64,000 bases of DNA from Ustilago trichophora (taxonomy: Eukaryota > Basidiomycota > Ustilaginomycetes > Ustilaginales > Ustilaginaceae), in assembly GCA_900323505.1 (NCBI GenBank), contig OOIN01000001.1:2108001-2172000 (forward strand), written 5' to 3'. The position numbers and the translations under genes are program-made. Below are positions 50,057 to 61,096 of this stretch, piece by piece. The notes under the pieces were generated by a model that saw nothing but the letters and a program-made list of their open reading frames with translations, searched no databases and was not told the DNA's origin. Each line of letters starts with the position of its first letter. The first letter of the stretch is position 1.

Positions 50057-52993
50057 TTGCGACGCTCTGGACTTGGTCTCAAAGGATCCGCTCGAATCGT
50101 CCGAGGATCCAGCGTGGAATCGACCAAACTGTTCTCGGCCCAAATTGACTGGTCGAGGAGATCGTGGTGAGTTGCGAGGATCATCCGGGGCCAACATCCC
50201 CACGTTTCGACTACTAGCTGGGTGCAAAGGCGGTGGGGTAGACTCGCGTGGGATGTGCAAGCTGGTCGAGTCGACGGTGGGGTCAGGAAAGAGGCCGAAT
50301 GGTTCACCTGCGCCAGGAGAAGGAGGTCGATTTTGTGGTTCGGGAAGCGGGAGAACACGAGTAACCTTGGGACTGGGCTTGATAACGTGCCTCGAGTACT
50401 TCTTGACTGGTGTTGGTGCGTATGCTCCCGGAAAGCGTAGGCTTTGAGAGAAGGACCCGGCCACGGAAGCGGACATCGAGTCGTTGTCTGTCGTCTGCAG
50501 TGCTGCGATGGCTGGTGTATGCGGTTTGCTTGGCGTCTCTGTATTCTCCAACTTTGCTGGCGGCTCGAGTCGTTGTGGCTGATCCTCGAAAGACGGCTCC
50601 AATTCTGAAATGGGAGTGCCTTCTTCTATCACCGCTTTGTGGGTTGGTGTGGGCAGCGCCGGAACGGAAGCAGAGGCCAGCACCTCCGGAATCGTAATCT
50701 GCTTGGCAGGCAACAACAACCTCGAAACCGCCGCCTCGCGAGAATTATCTTCTTCCTCATTGTGCGTCCCACTGTCGTCCCACGATCCAGAGTCGGATCT
50801 GTAATCCGGTCTGGGGCTGAACCGCACACTATGTCCCCGTCGAGCGGCGCTCAACTGCGGCAGAGTCTTCTTCTTCACCGACGAGAGGATGCCTATGGGT
50901 GTTTGGGGAAAGACGTCTGGTTGAACCTCGACCTTTGCTTGCTCAAAGCTCTCGTCGTCTCCATTGCGGACAGGTGTAGATTCTTCAGGAGCCTGGCGAA
51001 GCACTTGATTCAACCGCTGTCTAGCCAGTCCGAGCGAAGCGGGCGGCAGTCGAGCGGCGACGCTGACCGTGTTTGTGTTTTGCCTTCGGTGCGCGTTTTT
51101 GCGCGGGGACGAGGCTGGGCTGGAAGAATCAGAGACACTGCGGACTGGCGATAGATCGAGAGCCATCGGTTGGGAAGAGAATGCGAAGGCAGATGTGTTC
51201 CGCGTCTGAGGGGTGGTGGGCAGTGCTATTTCCGCTTCTGGCTCATCCTCAACCACTTGAGGCTTCGCTTCGATGTTGGATGGTTGGTCTATCCCATCAT
51301 TCTCTGCCTCGAGCTCCTCATCTTCGGCCAGGGTTTCCGGAATCCGCCCAGCCGCCTCCTCTCCCAAATGGCGGGGTTGCACATCGGCAGCCGCGCTCTC
51401 GTCCACCTTTGGCGAGCCGGGGCTGGACAGCAACGGGGAAGCACTGATCAGGCTCGAAACTGGCGACCGCGACGGGGTGGCCCGCGAAACCATAGACTGG
51501 TAAGCCGTTGTGCTGTTGTTCGAGATCATCGACTGGTATGCCGTCGTATTATTGTTGGTCTGGCTGAGTGGCGTATCTGGCGCGGTATACGCTGACCCTG
51601 GACTGTCGAATTGAGAGCTCGACGCGGATGTTCTCCGTCGAGAGGGAACACCAAAAGCTCGTGCAGCTCGCTCGCGTTCCCTTCGAGCCTGTTTCTCCTG
51701 CCACTGCTTATGCTCTTCAGCTGCCCTCGCTTCTCGTTCCTTTTGCATCGATTCAAAGACCGCAGCGATGCTTTTGCGGCCAGGGGTGGCCTTGAGTGGG
51801 CTTGAGAACCGGGGGCTGGCTTGCTCGTCACTCAGCTTGGACTCGGATGTGCGTCGGGGCATGGACGCGTCAGATGCTAGCGAGGTGCGTCCTTTTGAGC
51901 GTGGCGGTGAGACTGTGGCTTCTGGTGGCAAGTCCAGCTTGGAAGATGGTGATCGCCGGTCAAGGCTGGATTGGGAGAGAGACGTGCGGCGAGCAGTCCA
52001 TCTCGCCATGGATTCTGCTCTTTGCTGCGCAGCAGCAGCTTGATCCGCATCGCTGTCAGCATCAGAGTCATTGCTCTCCAACGTGTCGAGACCTCTCTGC
52101 AGCTGGTCGAAGGAGCGTTGATACGTTGATGCTGTTGGAGACCGAGCGCTCCCTTTGCTCCTAGCAGATCTTGGGACGAGGATGGGGTCCTTGTCAAAGT
52201 CTCGCCCCTGCGAGCGAGATACGGACTGCGAATGAGACGAATGCTCGGAGCAGCCTCCTTGACGAATGCTGATGATGTTGTTGTCATTGATGTGCATGTC
52301 GTCGTTATTGTGACCTGACACGTCTGGTGCTGAGTTTGGTATTGGATCTGTTGCTCGCTGTCTCATCGGATGCATGCTGACGGACAGGGATGCGGAGTCA
52401 GAACCGGAGGAAGAAGAGCCGACGACACGACGACACAGGCCCAGATCGATGTCCTGATCTGAACAACGACAATCATCCGGACACAGCTGCCGGACTGGCC
52501 TCGCTCTTGTCAGACTCGAGTCGACACTTCGCCTCCCTGACTCGTTGCTAAGACGTCCTGCTGCCGGCGGCCTGCTATTTCGGGAAGCTGTTCGATTAGG
52601 GAGTGGAGAGATATGTATTGATGGAAGCGTGCCGATGTCGTCCAATGCTGAAAGCGTCGGTGTTGCTCTTCCGCCGCGGCTGATGGTTGCCGAATCAAGC
52701 GAGCTGTTGCTGGATTCGCTCCTCACTTCCCAAGGCCGGTAGTCAGACGTACTCTCTGCATTGACGAGCGTGCTACTCGATGTCGAGATGGCATCCGGTT
52801 GCCTCGTCGTGTTGCTTTTGCTGACTGTGTCGCGGCGGGTATAGCTAAGATCGTTGCTCGCTCGCGAGCGTCGGTTGAGGAAGGGACTGTGCAAAGGTTT
52901 GGTCGATGATGAAGCAAAGGCGTTGCGGAAGGGCGAGGATGCCGTAGCTTCATCCCGGGTGAATGAGCGTGCTGGTGATGTCATTGACAACAA
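50042..52993 (-). CDS. Large disordered protein of unknown function, possibly 3'-truncated
   Basis: A 983-residue frame without introns. Most of it is Ser/Pro/Asp-rich and low in complexity. One helical charged block stands out at about residues 408-455 (KSIAAVFESMQKEREARAAE, then RRERERAARAFGVP). A second conserved-looking block is near 705-740 (TPIGILSSVKKKTLPQLSAA, then VRFSPRPD), whose TPxGIL-K-VRFSP pattern recalls cell-cycle or spindle proteins with PP1/CDK sites, but I cannot name the family. The last residues (ASQGEER) are encoded inside the transposon-like repeat array, so the native C-terminus may have been replaced. The start MLSMTSPARSFTRD is the first ATG in the frame. Confidence 0.65.
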   Translation of the reverse strand: MLSMTSPARSFTRDEATASSPFRNAFASSSTKPLHSPFLNRRSRASNDLSYTRRDTVSKSNTTRQPDAISTSSSTLVNAESTSDYRPWEVRSESSNSSLDSATISRGGRATPTLSALDDIGTLPSIHISPLPNRTASRNSRPPAAGRLSNESGRRSVDSSLTRARPVRQLCPDDCRCSDQDIDLGLCRRVVGSSSSGSDSASLSVSMHPMRQRATDPIPNSAPDVSGHNNDDMHINDNNIISIRQGGCSEHSSHSQSVSRSQGRDFDKDPILVPRSARSKGSARSPTASTYQRSFDQLQRGLDTLESNDSDADSDADQAAAAQQRAESMARWTARRTSLSQSSLDRRSPSSKLDLPPEATVSPPRSKGRTSLASDASMPRRTSESKLSDEQASPRFSSPLKATPGRKSIAAVFESMQKEREARAAEEHKQWQEKQARRERERAARAFGVPSRRRTSASSSQFDSPGSAYTAPDTPLSQTNNNTTAYQSMISNNSTTAYQSMVSRATPSRSPVSSLISASPLLSSPGSPKVDESAAADVQPRHLGEEAAGRIPETLAEDEELEAENDGIDQPSNIEAKPQVVEDEPEAEIALPTTPQTRNTSAFAFSSQPMALDLSPVRSVSDSSSPASSPRKNAHRRQNTNTVSVAARLPPASLGLARQRLNQVLRQAPEESTPVRNGDDESFEQAKVEVQPDVFPQTPIGILSSVKKKTLPQLSAARRGHSVRFSPRPDYRSDSGSWDDSGTHNEEEDNSREAAVSRLLLPAKQITIPEVLASASVPALPTPTHKAVIEEGTPISELEPSFEDQPQRLEPPAKLENTETPSKPHTPAIAALQTTDNDSMSASVAGSFSQSLRFPGAYAPTPVKKYSRHVIKPSPKVTRVLPLPEPQNRPPSPGAGEPFGLFPDPTVDSTSLHIPRESTPPPLHPASSRNVGMLAPDDPRNSPRSPRPVNLGREQFGRFHAGSSDDSSGSFETKSRASQGEER

Positions 52994-54811
52994 AGAGAGG
53001 ATGCTATGATTGCTGGCGCCTCTGGTAAGTTGTACTGCAAGAAGAAGGGTGTTTGCGTGGGTTCGGGAAGATCCTGTCTATTGGTGTGACTGCATCCATG
53101 GTGATCTTCACAACCCTCTTGATGGCATCCTGTGGTTGTCCGAAGCGTCTGCGCGTATTATGAAGGTTAGCGATGGATTGGCAGAACGATGATGCCCGAT
53201 ACTTGGCGCTTGTGCCGTCGCTGGATTGGATGTCCTCGACCTCGACCCCAGATTTGAAGATATCGACGAGCTTGATGGTGTTGTACTCGCGTTAACATGA
53301 TTTGCCGACGTGCACGCGCTGCAGGGCGCAACTCGAATCCAAAAAAAAAAGTTCATCGAGACACGGTTGAAACGCGCGTGCTGTCTTTTGACAACGTGTT
53401 GAGAGCCTGCATCGGCAAAACACAATCCCCGATGTCCCGATTGAAGAAGAGCAGCAACCATTCAGATGTGATGGAGCTTAGCGATGAGGACAAGACGGCT
53501 TGGGCACAATCCTATCTACCATTGTTGAGGAAGAAGAGTCGTCCACGGTGTTGCAGCATGGCTTTGCTCTCGCGACAAGATGGGCTTTGAGACCATGCTC
53601 GGAGATGACCGAAAGTCGAGCCTTGTCTGACAGCGACGGCCGAGTATCCACGTCCCGTTTTCTCCAAAAAAGCGCTCGGCGTTGTCCGAGGGCTGTTTCT
53701 GCTTGGTCCAGTCCAGCAACTAAACCGGGAAACAGCATAATGTCCATGCTGATGTCAAGCAAAGATCAACTCACATTGCTCAGTCGCACAGTAGAGCCGG
53801 AAGCTAGTGGATTTGGTTCCGAGAGTCAACCAGTTTTTTGACGCCAAAATGAGAGCTTATACCTAGACAAACAGAAGAAGCGATAGCCGGAGACGCAAGC
53901 TTTCAGTCATGGAGCGATGTCGAAGGTAGCCATTTCCCGGAACGATCGAGATGCCACGGGCTTGTACTGCTGTTGTGGTACCAAACGAATGGACAGACGA
54001 AATGGGAGTGGCGGCGTGGGGAGCGGTTTGTGGGACGAAGGTTGGTGATTCCGGTAAAACTGGAAGCTTAGAACTCGCCAGGGTCTTCGGCGATCTCCAT
54101 GCTCTCCTCTTCTGGAGCTTCCTTCGCTTCAAAACTTCAGCGGCGGTCCACGACGGCTCTCGCTGGAAAACGGCATATGCTGCTTCGTCTCAGACTCATA
54201 GTTGTGCAAGCAAGGTACCGGATGAGAGCTGTTGGTTCCAGTGCAAGTTCAAGTGCAAATGCTAAAAAAAAAAAAGTGTCAGCGGCTACATGAAGCTTCG
54301 GCTTGAGCCGTTGCTCGTTGTCGAACATTGAAATTGGTGTTGATTGAGTTTGGCGACTTTGGTTACGCCCTGCAGCAGCAGAGCTACAGATTCCCATTCT
54401 CCCCCGCTCCACCTCGAGCTGCATTTCACACAGAAAATGTCAAGGTTAAAGTGTTGAGATAGTCACGCTGTTCAAAGAAATTCCGCCCGCCATCCTTATC
54501 ATCCAGTCGTCCCCCACTCAGCTCAAACCCGCACTCAACCACGCAAAGCAGCATCTGCTCCTCACTCCTGCTCTTCGTCGCTGGCTTACGTATATATCAG
54601 CTGCCATTGCAATCTCGGCCCGCTGGCTCCCCCCTTCTCTCTACCACCAACGTCTCCTTCCTCTCGCTTTAAGCTCGCTTCCTCCTCCCACTTTCGAGGT
54701 CGATAACTGTGCACGGACGTATCTATCCACCCTCCACCATCTCCTCCGCAAGCTCGATTCCATCCCCAGCAAGTCTGTCCACATAGCAGCCACCCGCATC
54801 TGACACCAGCA
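52994..54811. other. Intergenic region upstream of urate oxidase
   Basis: About 1.8 kb. No supported gene; short frames on both strands lack domains. Two short poly-A runs occur (about 53340 and 54265). A TATATATC word at about 54589-54596, 216 bp before the uricase ATG, may be its TATA box, and the 200 bp before that ATG are pyrimidine-rich. Confidence 0.45.
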
Positions 54812-55795
54812 ATGTCGTCCAAGGCTTCCTCCTCGAACGTCCGCCTCGCCTCAGCCTCGTACGGCAAGGACCTCGTCCGTATCTTCCGAATCGTACGCGA
54901 CAACAAGGACCCATCTTCGCATCGTGTCGCTGAATACACCGTCCGATGCTTGCTTCACGGTGAAAGCCTCACTCCTTCGTACACGGAAGCGGACAACTCT
55001 CCCGTCGTTGCCACTGACACTGTCAAGAACACACTCAACTACCTCGCCAAGGTTCTCCCTGCCGAAGACGTTCTCTGCCCCGAGCGATATGCACTCCACG
55101 TAGTCAACCACTTCCTCTCCACATACTCTCACATTGAGAAGACAGAAGTGGACCTCATTCAGCACAAGTGGACTCGTATCGTCCTCGACGACAAGGATGG
55201 CGGTGCTCACAAGCACAGCTTTGTGCGAGACGGCGAGGAGAAGCGCACTGTACGTGCCCTTGGCGAGCGATCTGGCAGCGAGATCAACATGACAACGCTC
55301 GAGGGCGGTATCAAGGGGTTGCTTGTCCTCAAGAGCAGCGGCAGTGCTTTCTACGGCTTCCACAGGGACAGCTTCACCACACTCAAGGAAGTCCGCGACC
55401 GAATCTTTTCCACTGAGGTCGAGTGCTCCTACTCGATCTCGCTGCCCAAGGGCGGACTCACTGCTGTGCTCAAGAACCCATCAGGCCTGCCCCAATTTTG
55501 CGACATCCACTCTTCGGTAAAGAAGCACATCCTTCGCGTGTTTGCACTGGACGATTCGGCCAGTGTACAGGCTACCATGTACCGCATGGGCGAGGCGATT
55601 CTCGGCGATGCTACCAACAAGACTGTCCAGGATGTCGCCTTTGCATTGCCCAACAAGCACTACATTCCGATCGACCTTGGCTTCAAGGGTCTCAGTAACC
55701 TCAACGAGAAGGATGCGGAGGTGTTCCTGCCCACCGCGCATCCAAGCGGCTTCATCAAGGCCAAGATTGCTCGGTCGCCTGCCGCCAAGCTCTAA
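54812..55795 (+). CDS. Urate oxidase (uricase), peroxisomal
   Basis: A 327-residue intronless enzyme that oxidises urate to 5-hydroxyisourate with O2, the first step of urate breakdown for nitrogen. Catalytic residues are visible: Lys19 in SYGKDLVRI, Thr68 in VVATDTVKNT and His283 in PNKHYIPIDL. The GFHRDSFTTLKEVRDRI segment carries substrate-binding residues. The protein ends in AKL, a canonical PTS1 peroxisomal signal. Length is slightly above the usual 300 because of loops and about 9 extra N-terminal residues. Regulation by nitrogen status is usual in fungi; a TATA-like word lies upstream. Confidence 0.96.
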   Translation: MSSKASSSNVRLASASYGKDLVRIFRIVRDNKDPSSHRVAEYTVRCLLHGESLTPSYTEADNSPVVATDTVKNTLNYLAKVLPAEDVLCPERYALHVVNHFLSTYSHIEKTEVDLIQHKWTRIVLDDKDGGAHKHSFVRDGEEKRTVRALGERSGSEINMTTLEGGIKGLLVLKSSGSAFYGFHRDSFTTLKEVRDRIFSTEVECSYSISLPKGGLTAVLKNPSGLPQFCDIHSSVKKHILRVFALDDSASVQATMYRMGEAILGDATNKTVQDVAFALPNKHYIPIDLGFKGLSNLNEKDAEVFLPTAHPSGFIKAKIARSPAAKL

Positions 55796-56598
55796 ATTCT
55801 TCAAGTCGTCACGTTAAGGTTGGACAGTATGCACTGTACGAAGCGGGTCATTCCTATACTCTTTCCGATTTCGCCGCTCGAAGCCGTCTATCTCTAGATT
55901 CAGCTCTGTGTAAGATAAGATTTGTTACCCTTGTCGATGTTGCCAAATTTCATGGTCATTCACTCCTGTACTTTCATCGCTCACTCGTGTGAGGGAGTGT
56001 GAGGAAAGCGTCGAAGGCTGCAGCCCTCATTTGGCAGCCCATTGTCAGGAACCGGTCGAACGATCCCTCGCTCGTATCCGTGCCAGTGGGACCACCGCAG
56101 ACCGAGATGAGCCCGATCGCGACCATGTACATGAACAAGATGAAGTGGTAACTTATGTGAGTCGTTGAGGCAGAGCCAGGAGTGGCGGCTCGGTCAATTT
56201 CTGGTCCCCGCCAACCCCGCACGAAGCTGAGAAACGAGAAAAAAAGAAAAAAGAAAAAGGGCCCAGCCAGCCAGTTGAAAAAACTCAACACAGCCCAATT
56301 TGGCTCGTTCGAAGAAGAAGAGTCCTTTTCACTGTTATGTGCGTCTGTGCGCGCGATTCCCCTGCATTTTTAGACTCTCTTTTGGCCGATTCTTCGCAAC
56401 CAACACACACACACCGACTCTCTCTCTCTCTGCAGAGGAGTGTGCATCGCTTCGCCGTTCTCGCATGGCCCAGCGCTGAAGTTCCAGCTCACTCACAATC
56501 CCGCACTCGCGTGACTATCCGCCAGCTTAACTTACCTCCTTTGAATCGACCGCCCTTCCTCCTCACCACCTCCCATCAATCTCCCCATACAAGACAAC
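55796..56598. other. Intergenic region between uricase and the glycolipid transfer protein
   Basis: Holds the uricase 3'UTR and, from about 56390, a CA/CT-rich leader (ACACACAC and CTCTCTCT runs) of the glycolipid transfer protein gene. No gene is seen. Confidence 0.5.
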
Positions 56599-57669
56599 AT
56601 GTCCACGTACTTTGAGGAGTGCAAGCGTGTAAGTGCAGCGCATCCTGAAAGATGATCGTAATCGCCCAAGGCGCAGGTACTTACCATGCTGACCATTTTG
56701 CCTCGTTTGCTGACCCTCTGCTATCACTGGATGATACTGTTCACAGTCTTTCGCCGACGTCCCGACCGAGGGCGGTGTCGACACGAAGGCTTTCTTGGAA
56801 GCTTGCGAGGGTCTCATCAAGCTGTTTGATCTTCTTGGCAACTCGGCGTTCAAGGTGGTCCAGAATGACATGAGCGGAAACGTTGCGGTAAGTACTGCAG
56901 CCATCAAAAGCCTGCCGCGACCACACGTAGTCAAGAACCTCAACGTGTCGCTGTATTAGGAGGAAAGCAAAGATCTTCATCCTCACGACATTCTCTCGCT
57001 TCTTCCCTCTCTGACCTCAACCGTGACAGAAAGTCAACACCCGCCTGAACGCAACCGGTGAGGGAATGTCAGGCACCCTCGAGAAGCTCGTCCAGAACGA
57101 AGGTCCCGGCGGCACCTCGAAGAGACCTGCCACCGAAGGACTCATGTGGCTGCTGCGCGGTCTCGACTTTACCGCTCAGGCCATGCGTAACTCGTTGAAC
57201 AACAAGAACGAGGAGCTGGTCTCCAGCTTCACCAACGCATACGGCACCACTCTCCGCCAACATCACGGCATGCTCATCCGCCCCGTCTTCACATTGGCTA
57301 TGAAGGCGTGCCCTTACCGCAAGGACTTTTACGCAAAGCTCGGACCGCAAGACAAGGTGGACGAGCAGATGGAGAGCTGGCTTGCCGCGCTCGAGAAGAT
57401 TGTGGCTCACATGAAGAGCTTCTACGCGTACGTACAACCCCCTTTTGACACAGCTCAGACCATTGTGCCGTGGCTCAAGATGAGTGTGGATGCAGTGCAT
57501 AGTCGAGAGTGGTTGACTAACGAATCCTTTTTCTCTTGCCCTTCTCTCTTTGAAACTGATATCTCTTGTCATTGCTAAACTGCAATGATGCTCCTCGCGC
57601 CACAATCGACTGGTTCTGTCCGACTGTCTTGCTACGAACAGCTCTGGCAAGTACGACAAGGGTTTCTAG
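56599..57669 (+). CDS. Glycolipid transfer protein, HET-C2 type (four exons)
   Basis: Exons: 56599-56628, 56747-56887, 57030-57427 and 57642-57669. All introns have GT-AG ends (118, 142 and 214 nt) and the phases agree, giving 198 residues. The fold is the all-helical GLTP domain. Glycolipid-binding residues match the family: Asp51, Asn55 and Lys58 in NDMSGNVAK, Trp97 in LMWLLRGL and His136 in RQHHGMLI. The C-terminus YDKGF is typical of HET-C2. It moves glycosphingolipids between membranes in the cytosol; the Podospora homologue takes part in heterokaryon incompatibility. Exon 1 has only ten codons, and the last exon only nine, so single-frame searches miss both ends. Confidence 0.93.
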
Positions 57670-59562
57670 GCGTTGGCGCACAGGATGTATATACACGGAC
57701 ATGATCATCAATGATACACACACATATTCAAACATTCCTGGACAGATGTTCTATGTAATTTCGACAGCGCACCCTCTGCTCTAGAAGCCCCGCAAGTGTC
57801 GCCTTCGACTGCCTGTACCGGGACTGCGAGTGTGACAGGTTGTGTCAGATAGCACACGGTCTTGCACGAGCTGGTTCGGACTGTCCCTTCTCTCAAAAAG
57901 TTCCTCTCGTTGGAACCATCGTCGATCAAGATTGCTATTAAGAAATCGGCCCCGATGCATCCCATCAGACAATTCCCAACCCCATGTCCCCGAAGTTTTG
58001 GCCGAGCCCACAACGAGACCGAGACGAGACCGGTGCAGGGTAACCATTGAGGTCTTGGTACCATAGGCGACATACTTAATTTGGGTGCCTGCAGCTGTTG
58101 TCTCGGAGGAATTATTGAGGTCGCGTTGACGGAGAGATTTTTATTTCTAGCAGAGACACATCGATAAGAGGGAGTTGCACCGAAGTCACACCTTTTCTTG
58201 TCGTCCAAGTGTATCATCTTGCAGTGGATTCAAGTCGAGTAAGTGAGTGTAACGCTGATCCAGATGAAAGGCTTTGATTCTGTTGAACAGAGGGTTGTTG
58301 CAGATATGGGAAGACAAGCAAAGCTCAACAAGAAGATCTGCGGTGGGAACGAAAGCTTTTTCTTCTGCTGATGCAACTGCAGCGGTGGAATCACTTCTCG
58401 AGCTCCAATGCCGATCAGATCTGTCTGCCCAGCCCGATCTCTATGCATTTGAGATGGACACTCCATCCTAGACGGCGTACATAGCGGAAGTGTCGGATTT
58501 TGGTTCTCTGCTGCTAGCGATCCGTGAACATCCGCATCTTTTTCACGTTCCCTTCCGACGAAGACTGCACTGACCATGCTCTGCTGAAAGGCAACGTTTT
58601 GCGGGGGCGGACAGCGTGAGAGCGGATGTCTCCGGTTGAGCCGGAGCAAGACCGCGCCGTTGCTGCATCGGGCGCAGGCCAAAGAGGAGGTGGAGGTGAA
58701 TCCAATCTCGCTTTTGTGGCTGCACAACGCTAGGTCGATCGTGGCGCGCTTTGTGCGGATCAACACTTGACCGGGGGCTCGATGTTGTTCGCCGCCAACG
58801 AGCTAGTTTCAAAAGTCCTTCTTTTGATCTTGCTCATTCATGCTTTTTGCACCTGGATTCTTTTGTCCGGTCGCTGTGAGCTGTGTGTGCAAGCTCATAC
58901 AAAGTGGGGTGCAAAAGCGCAGAAGAAGGAGTGGAAGATGGTGTGTGTGTCCTAGTATTCTTTTGAATTCAAGTTGGAATTTCGATTGGATTCTAATCTT
59001 GTGAATCAGATCGATTTGATGCCCGTGCAGCAGCAGCAACACAACAGATGCAGCAAAGGGCACCGTCCAAAAAGAAAAAGAAAGAGAGAGAGAGAGAGGT
59101 CATGTGTTGGGCATCTTTGCCAACATCGGAGTTGCCATTCGTCCCTGTCAGCTGGCTCGAGAGCCATTTTGCGCCGAACAGCACAGTCAACCATCATTGG
59201 CTCTTCCCGCTCGTTCATTCATTCTTCCTTCCTTCCTCCCTCCCTCCCTCCACCATCACTTCTCCATACCATCACTTCGCTATCCCCCTTTCACTAATAT
59301 CAAAGTGAGTAGCTAAACCCAGACAAGCACTAGCTTCGACTTGCCCTTCTTCTTGCACGTTGCTGCTGTCACCTCCACCATTCTCCGGGTGCCATCGAGC
59401 AGGTCTCACGACATCGTCTGAATGCCCCGAGCTGATGCGACGAGGCATATCGACGAGCATGCGATAGTGCACTCTACAGCTCGATGTTGCAAATATGCTG
59501 ACAATAAACTCTTCCTGTTCGCTTTCCATGCTCTGCGCTGCTGCGTTGATGATGACAACAGA
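57670..59562. other. Intergenic region and promoter of the aldolase gene
   Basis: About 1.9 kb with no supported gene. The right part has a GA tract (59088-59099) and a CT-rich stretch (59222-59252) common in promoters of strongly expressed fungal genes. The probable 5'UTR intron occupies 59305-59561. Confidence 0.5.
59305..59561 (+). other. Probable 5'UTR intron of the aldolase gene
   Basis: Donor GTGAGT at 59305 and acceptor ACAG ending at 59561, one base before the start codon. The 257-nt length is similar to the coding intron of the same gene. Confidence 0.55.
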
Positions 59563-60300
59563 ATGGGTGTTCTTGACATTGTTCCCGCCGGTGTCGTCTC
59601 CGGAAAGGACGTCTACAAGGTCTTCGACTACGCTCGTGAGAACAAGTTTGCCATCCCCGCTTTCAACGTCACCGTAAGTCTTTGTTTGCGATTACAAAGA
59701 TGCGCTTGAACCAGAATGCTGGCTCGTCGGAGCAGCTTTTCTGCTCAAGTCGTCTTTGCAATTCGACCATCAAGTCTCAAATCTATCTCATTGGGCGAAT
59801 GCTGACAACTTTCACGTATTCTTCTCTTTTTGCACGCCGATTTGGTGCTTTTTCCGCAATTTTTTTAATACGAACCCTGGACGATTTTGCAGTCCTCCTC
59901 GGTCGCCATCTCGGCTCTCGAGGCTGCCCGTGATGCCAAGTCGCCCTTGATCCTCCAGGTTTCGCAGGGTGGTGCCGCCAACTTTGCCGGTAAGGGTCTC
60001 TCCAACTCGAACCAGGAGGCCTCCATCATTGGTGCCAAGGCTGCCGCTCTCTTCATCCGCGCCGTTGCCCCCTCGTACGGTGTCCCCGTCATCATGCACT
60101 CGGACCACTGCGCCAAGAAGCTCCTCCCCTGGTTCGACGGCATGCTCGCCGCCGACGAGGAGTACTACAAGGAGCACAACGAGCCCCTCTTCTCGTCACA
60201 CATGCTCGACTTGTCCGAGGAGTCCAAGGAGGAGAACATTGAGACTTGCAAGAAGTACCTCAAGCGCATGGCTCCCCTCGGTATCTGGCTCGAGATGGAG

Positions 60301-60332
<32 letters not shown>

Positions 60333-60438
60333 CAACAACGAGGGTGTCGACAACGCCGCTCTTTACACCCAGCCCGAGGACATCTGGGACATCTACCGCG
60401 AGTTCTCCGAGATCACCCCTAACTTCTCGATCGCCGCT

Positions 60439-60473
<35 letters not shown>

Positions 60474-60858
60474 TAACGTTTCGCTCCAGCCCGAGCTGCT
60501 CGGCAAGCACCAGGAGCACGTCCGTGCCCAGATCAAGAGCGACAAGGAGAACCCCGTCTTCTTTGTCTTCCACGGTGGCTCTGGTTCCGAGAAGCACGAG
60601 ATCACCACCGCTGTCAAGCACGGTGTGGTCAAGATGAACGTCGACACCGACACCCAGTGGGCCTACCTTCTCGGTATCCGCGACTACATCCTCAACAAGA
60701 AGGACTACCTCATGAGCCAGGTCGGCAACCCCGACGGTGCCGACAAGCCCAACAAGAAGTTCTTCGACCCCCGTGTCTGGGTCCGTGAGGGTGAGAAGAC
60801 CATGGCTACCCGCTGCAAGGAGGCATTCGCTGATCTTGGCTCCGATGGCAAGCTCTAA
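59563..60858 (+). CDS. FBA1: Fructose-bisphosphate aldolase, class II
   Basis: Exon 1 is 59563-59673 and exon 2 is 59893-60858; the 219-nt intron is phase 0, giving 358 residues, the usual size. The enzyme reversibly splits fructose 1,6-bisphosphate into dihydroxyacetone phosphate and glyceraldehyde 3-phosphate in the cytosol. The motif IMHSDHCAKKLLPW holds Asp108 (catalytic) and His109 (zinc ligand); GFGNVHGVYKPGNV and VFHGGSGSEKHEI carry further metal and phosphate sites, and KMNVDTDTQWAY is typical. Codon use is extremely biased, as for a highly expressed glycolytic gene. The start MGVLDIVPAG fits other fungal aldolases. Confidence 0.97.
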
Positions 60859-61096
60859 ATGGATCCATCTCTCTTCCCCCGAGACCAATAGTTTCTGGTA
60901 AGGTCGATTCGAATCGACTCTGCACTAAATGATAAAAATCTGATAAATCTGCACTGCTCTCTGGCTGAATGATTGATAGCGAATGAATGTGTGTGCCGTG
61001 ACAACATTGCGAGAAGAAGAAAGGAAAGGAAGAAGAAAGAGGGGTATTCCGAGAAAGTTGTACATAGATGTGTCTTTTTGCTTGGTCTCATGGGGT

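Noticed and set aside
57708..58217. 169-codon minus-strand frame
   Set aside because: Begins with ATG but has no recognisable content and lies in the 3' flank of the glycolipid transfer protein gene.
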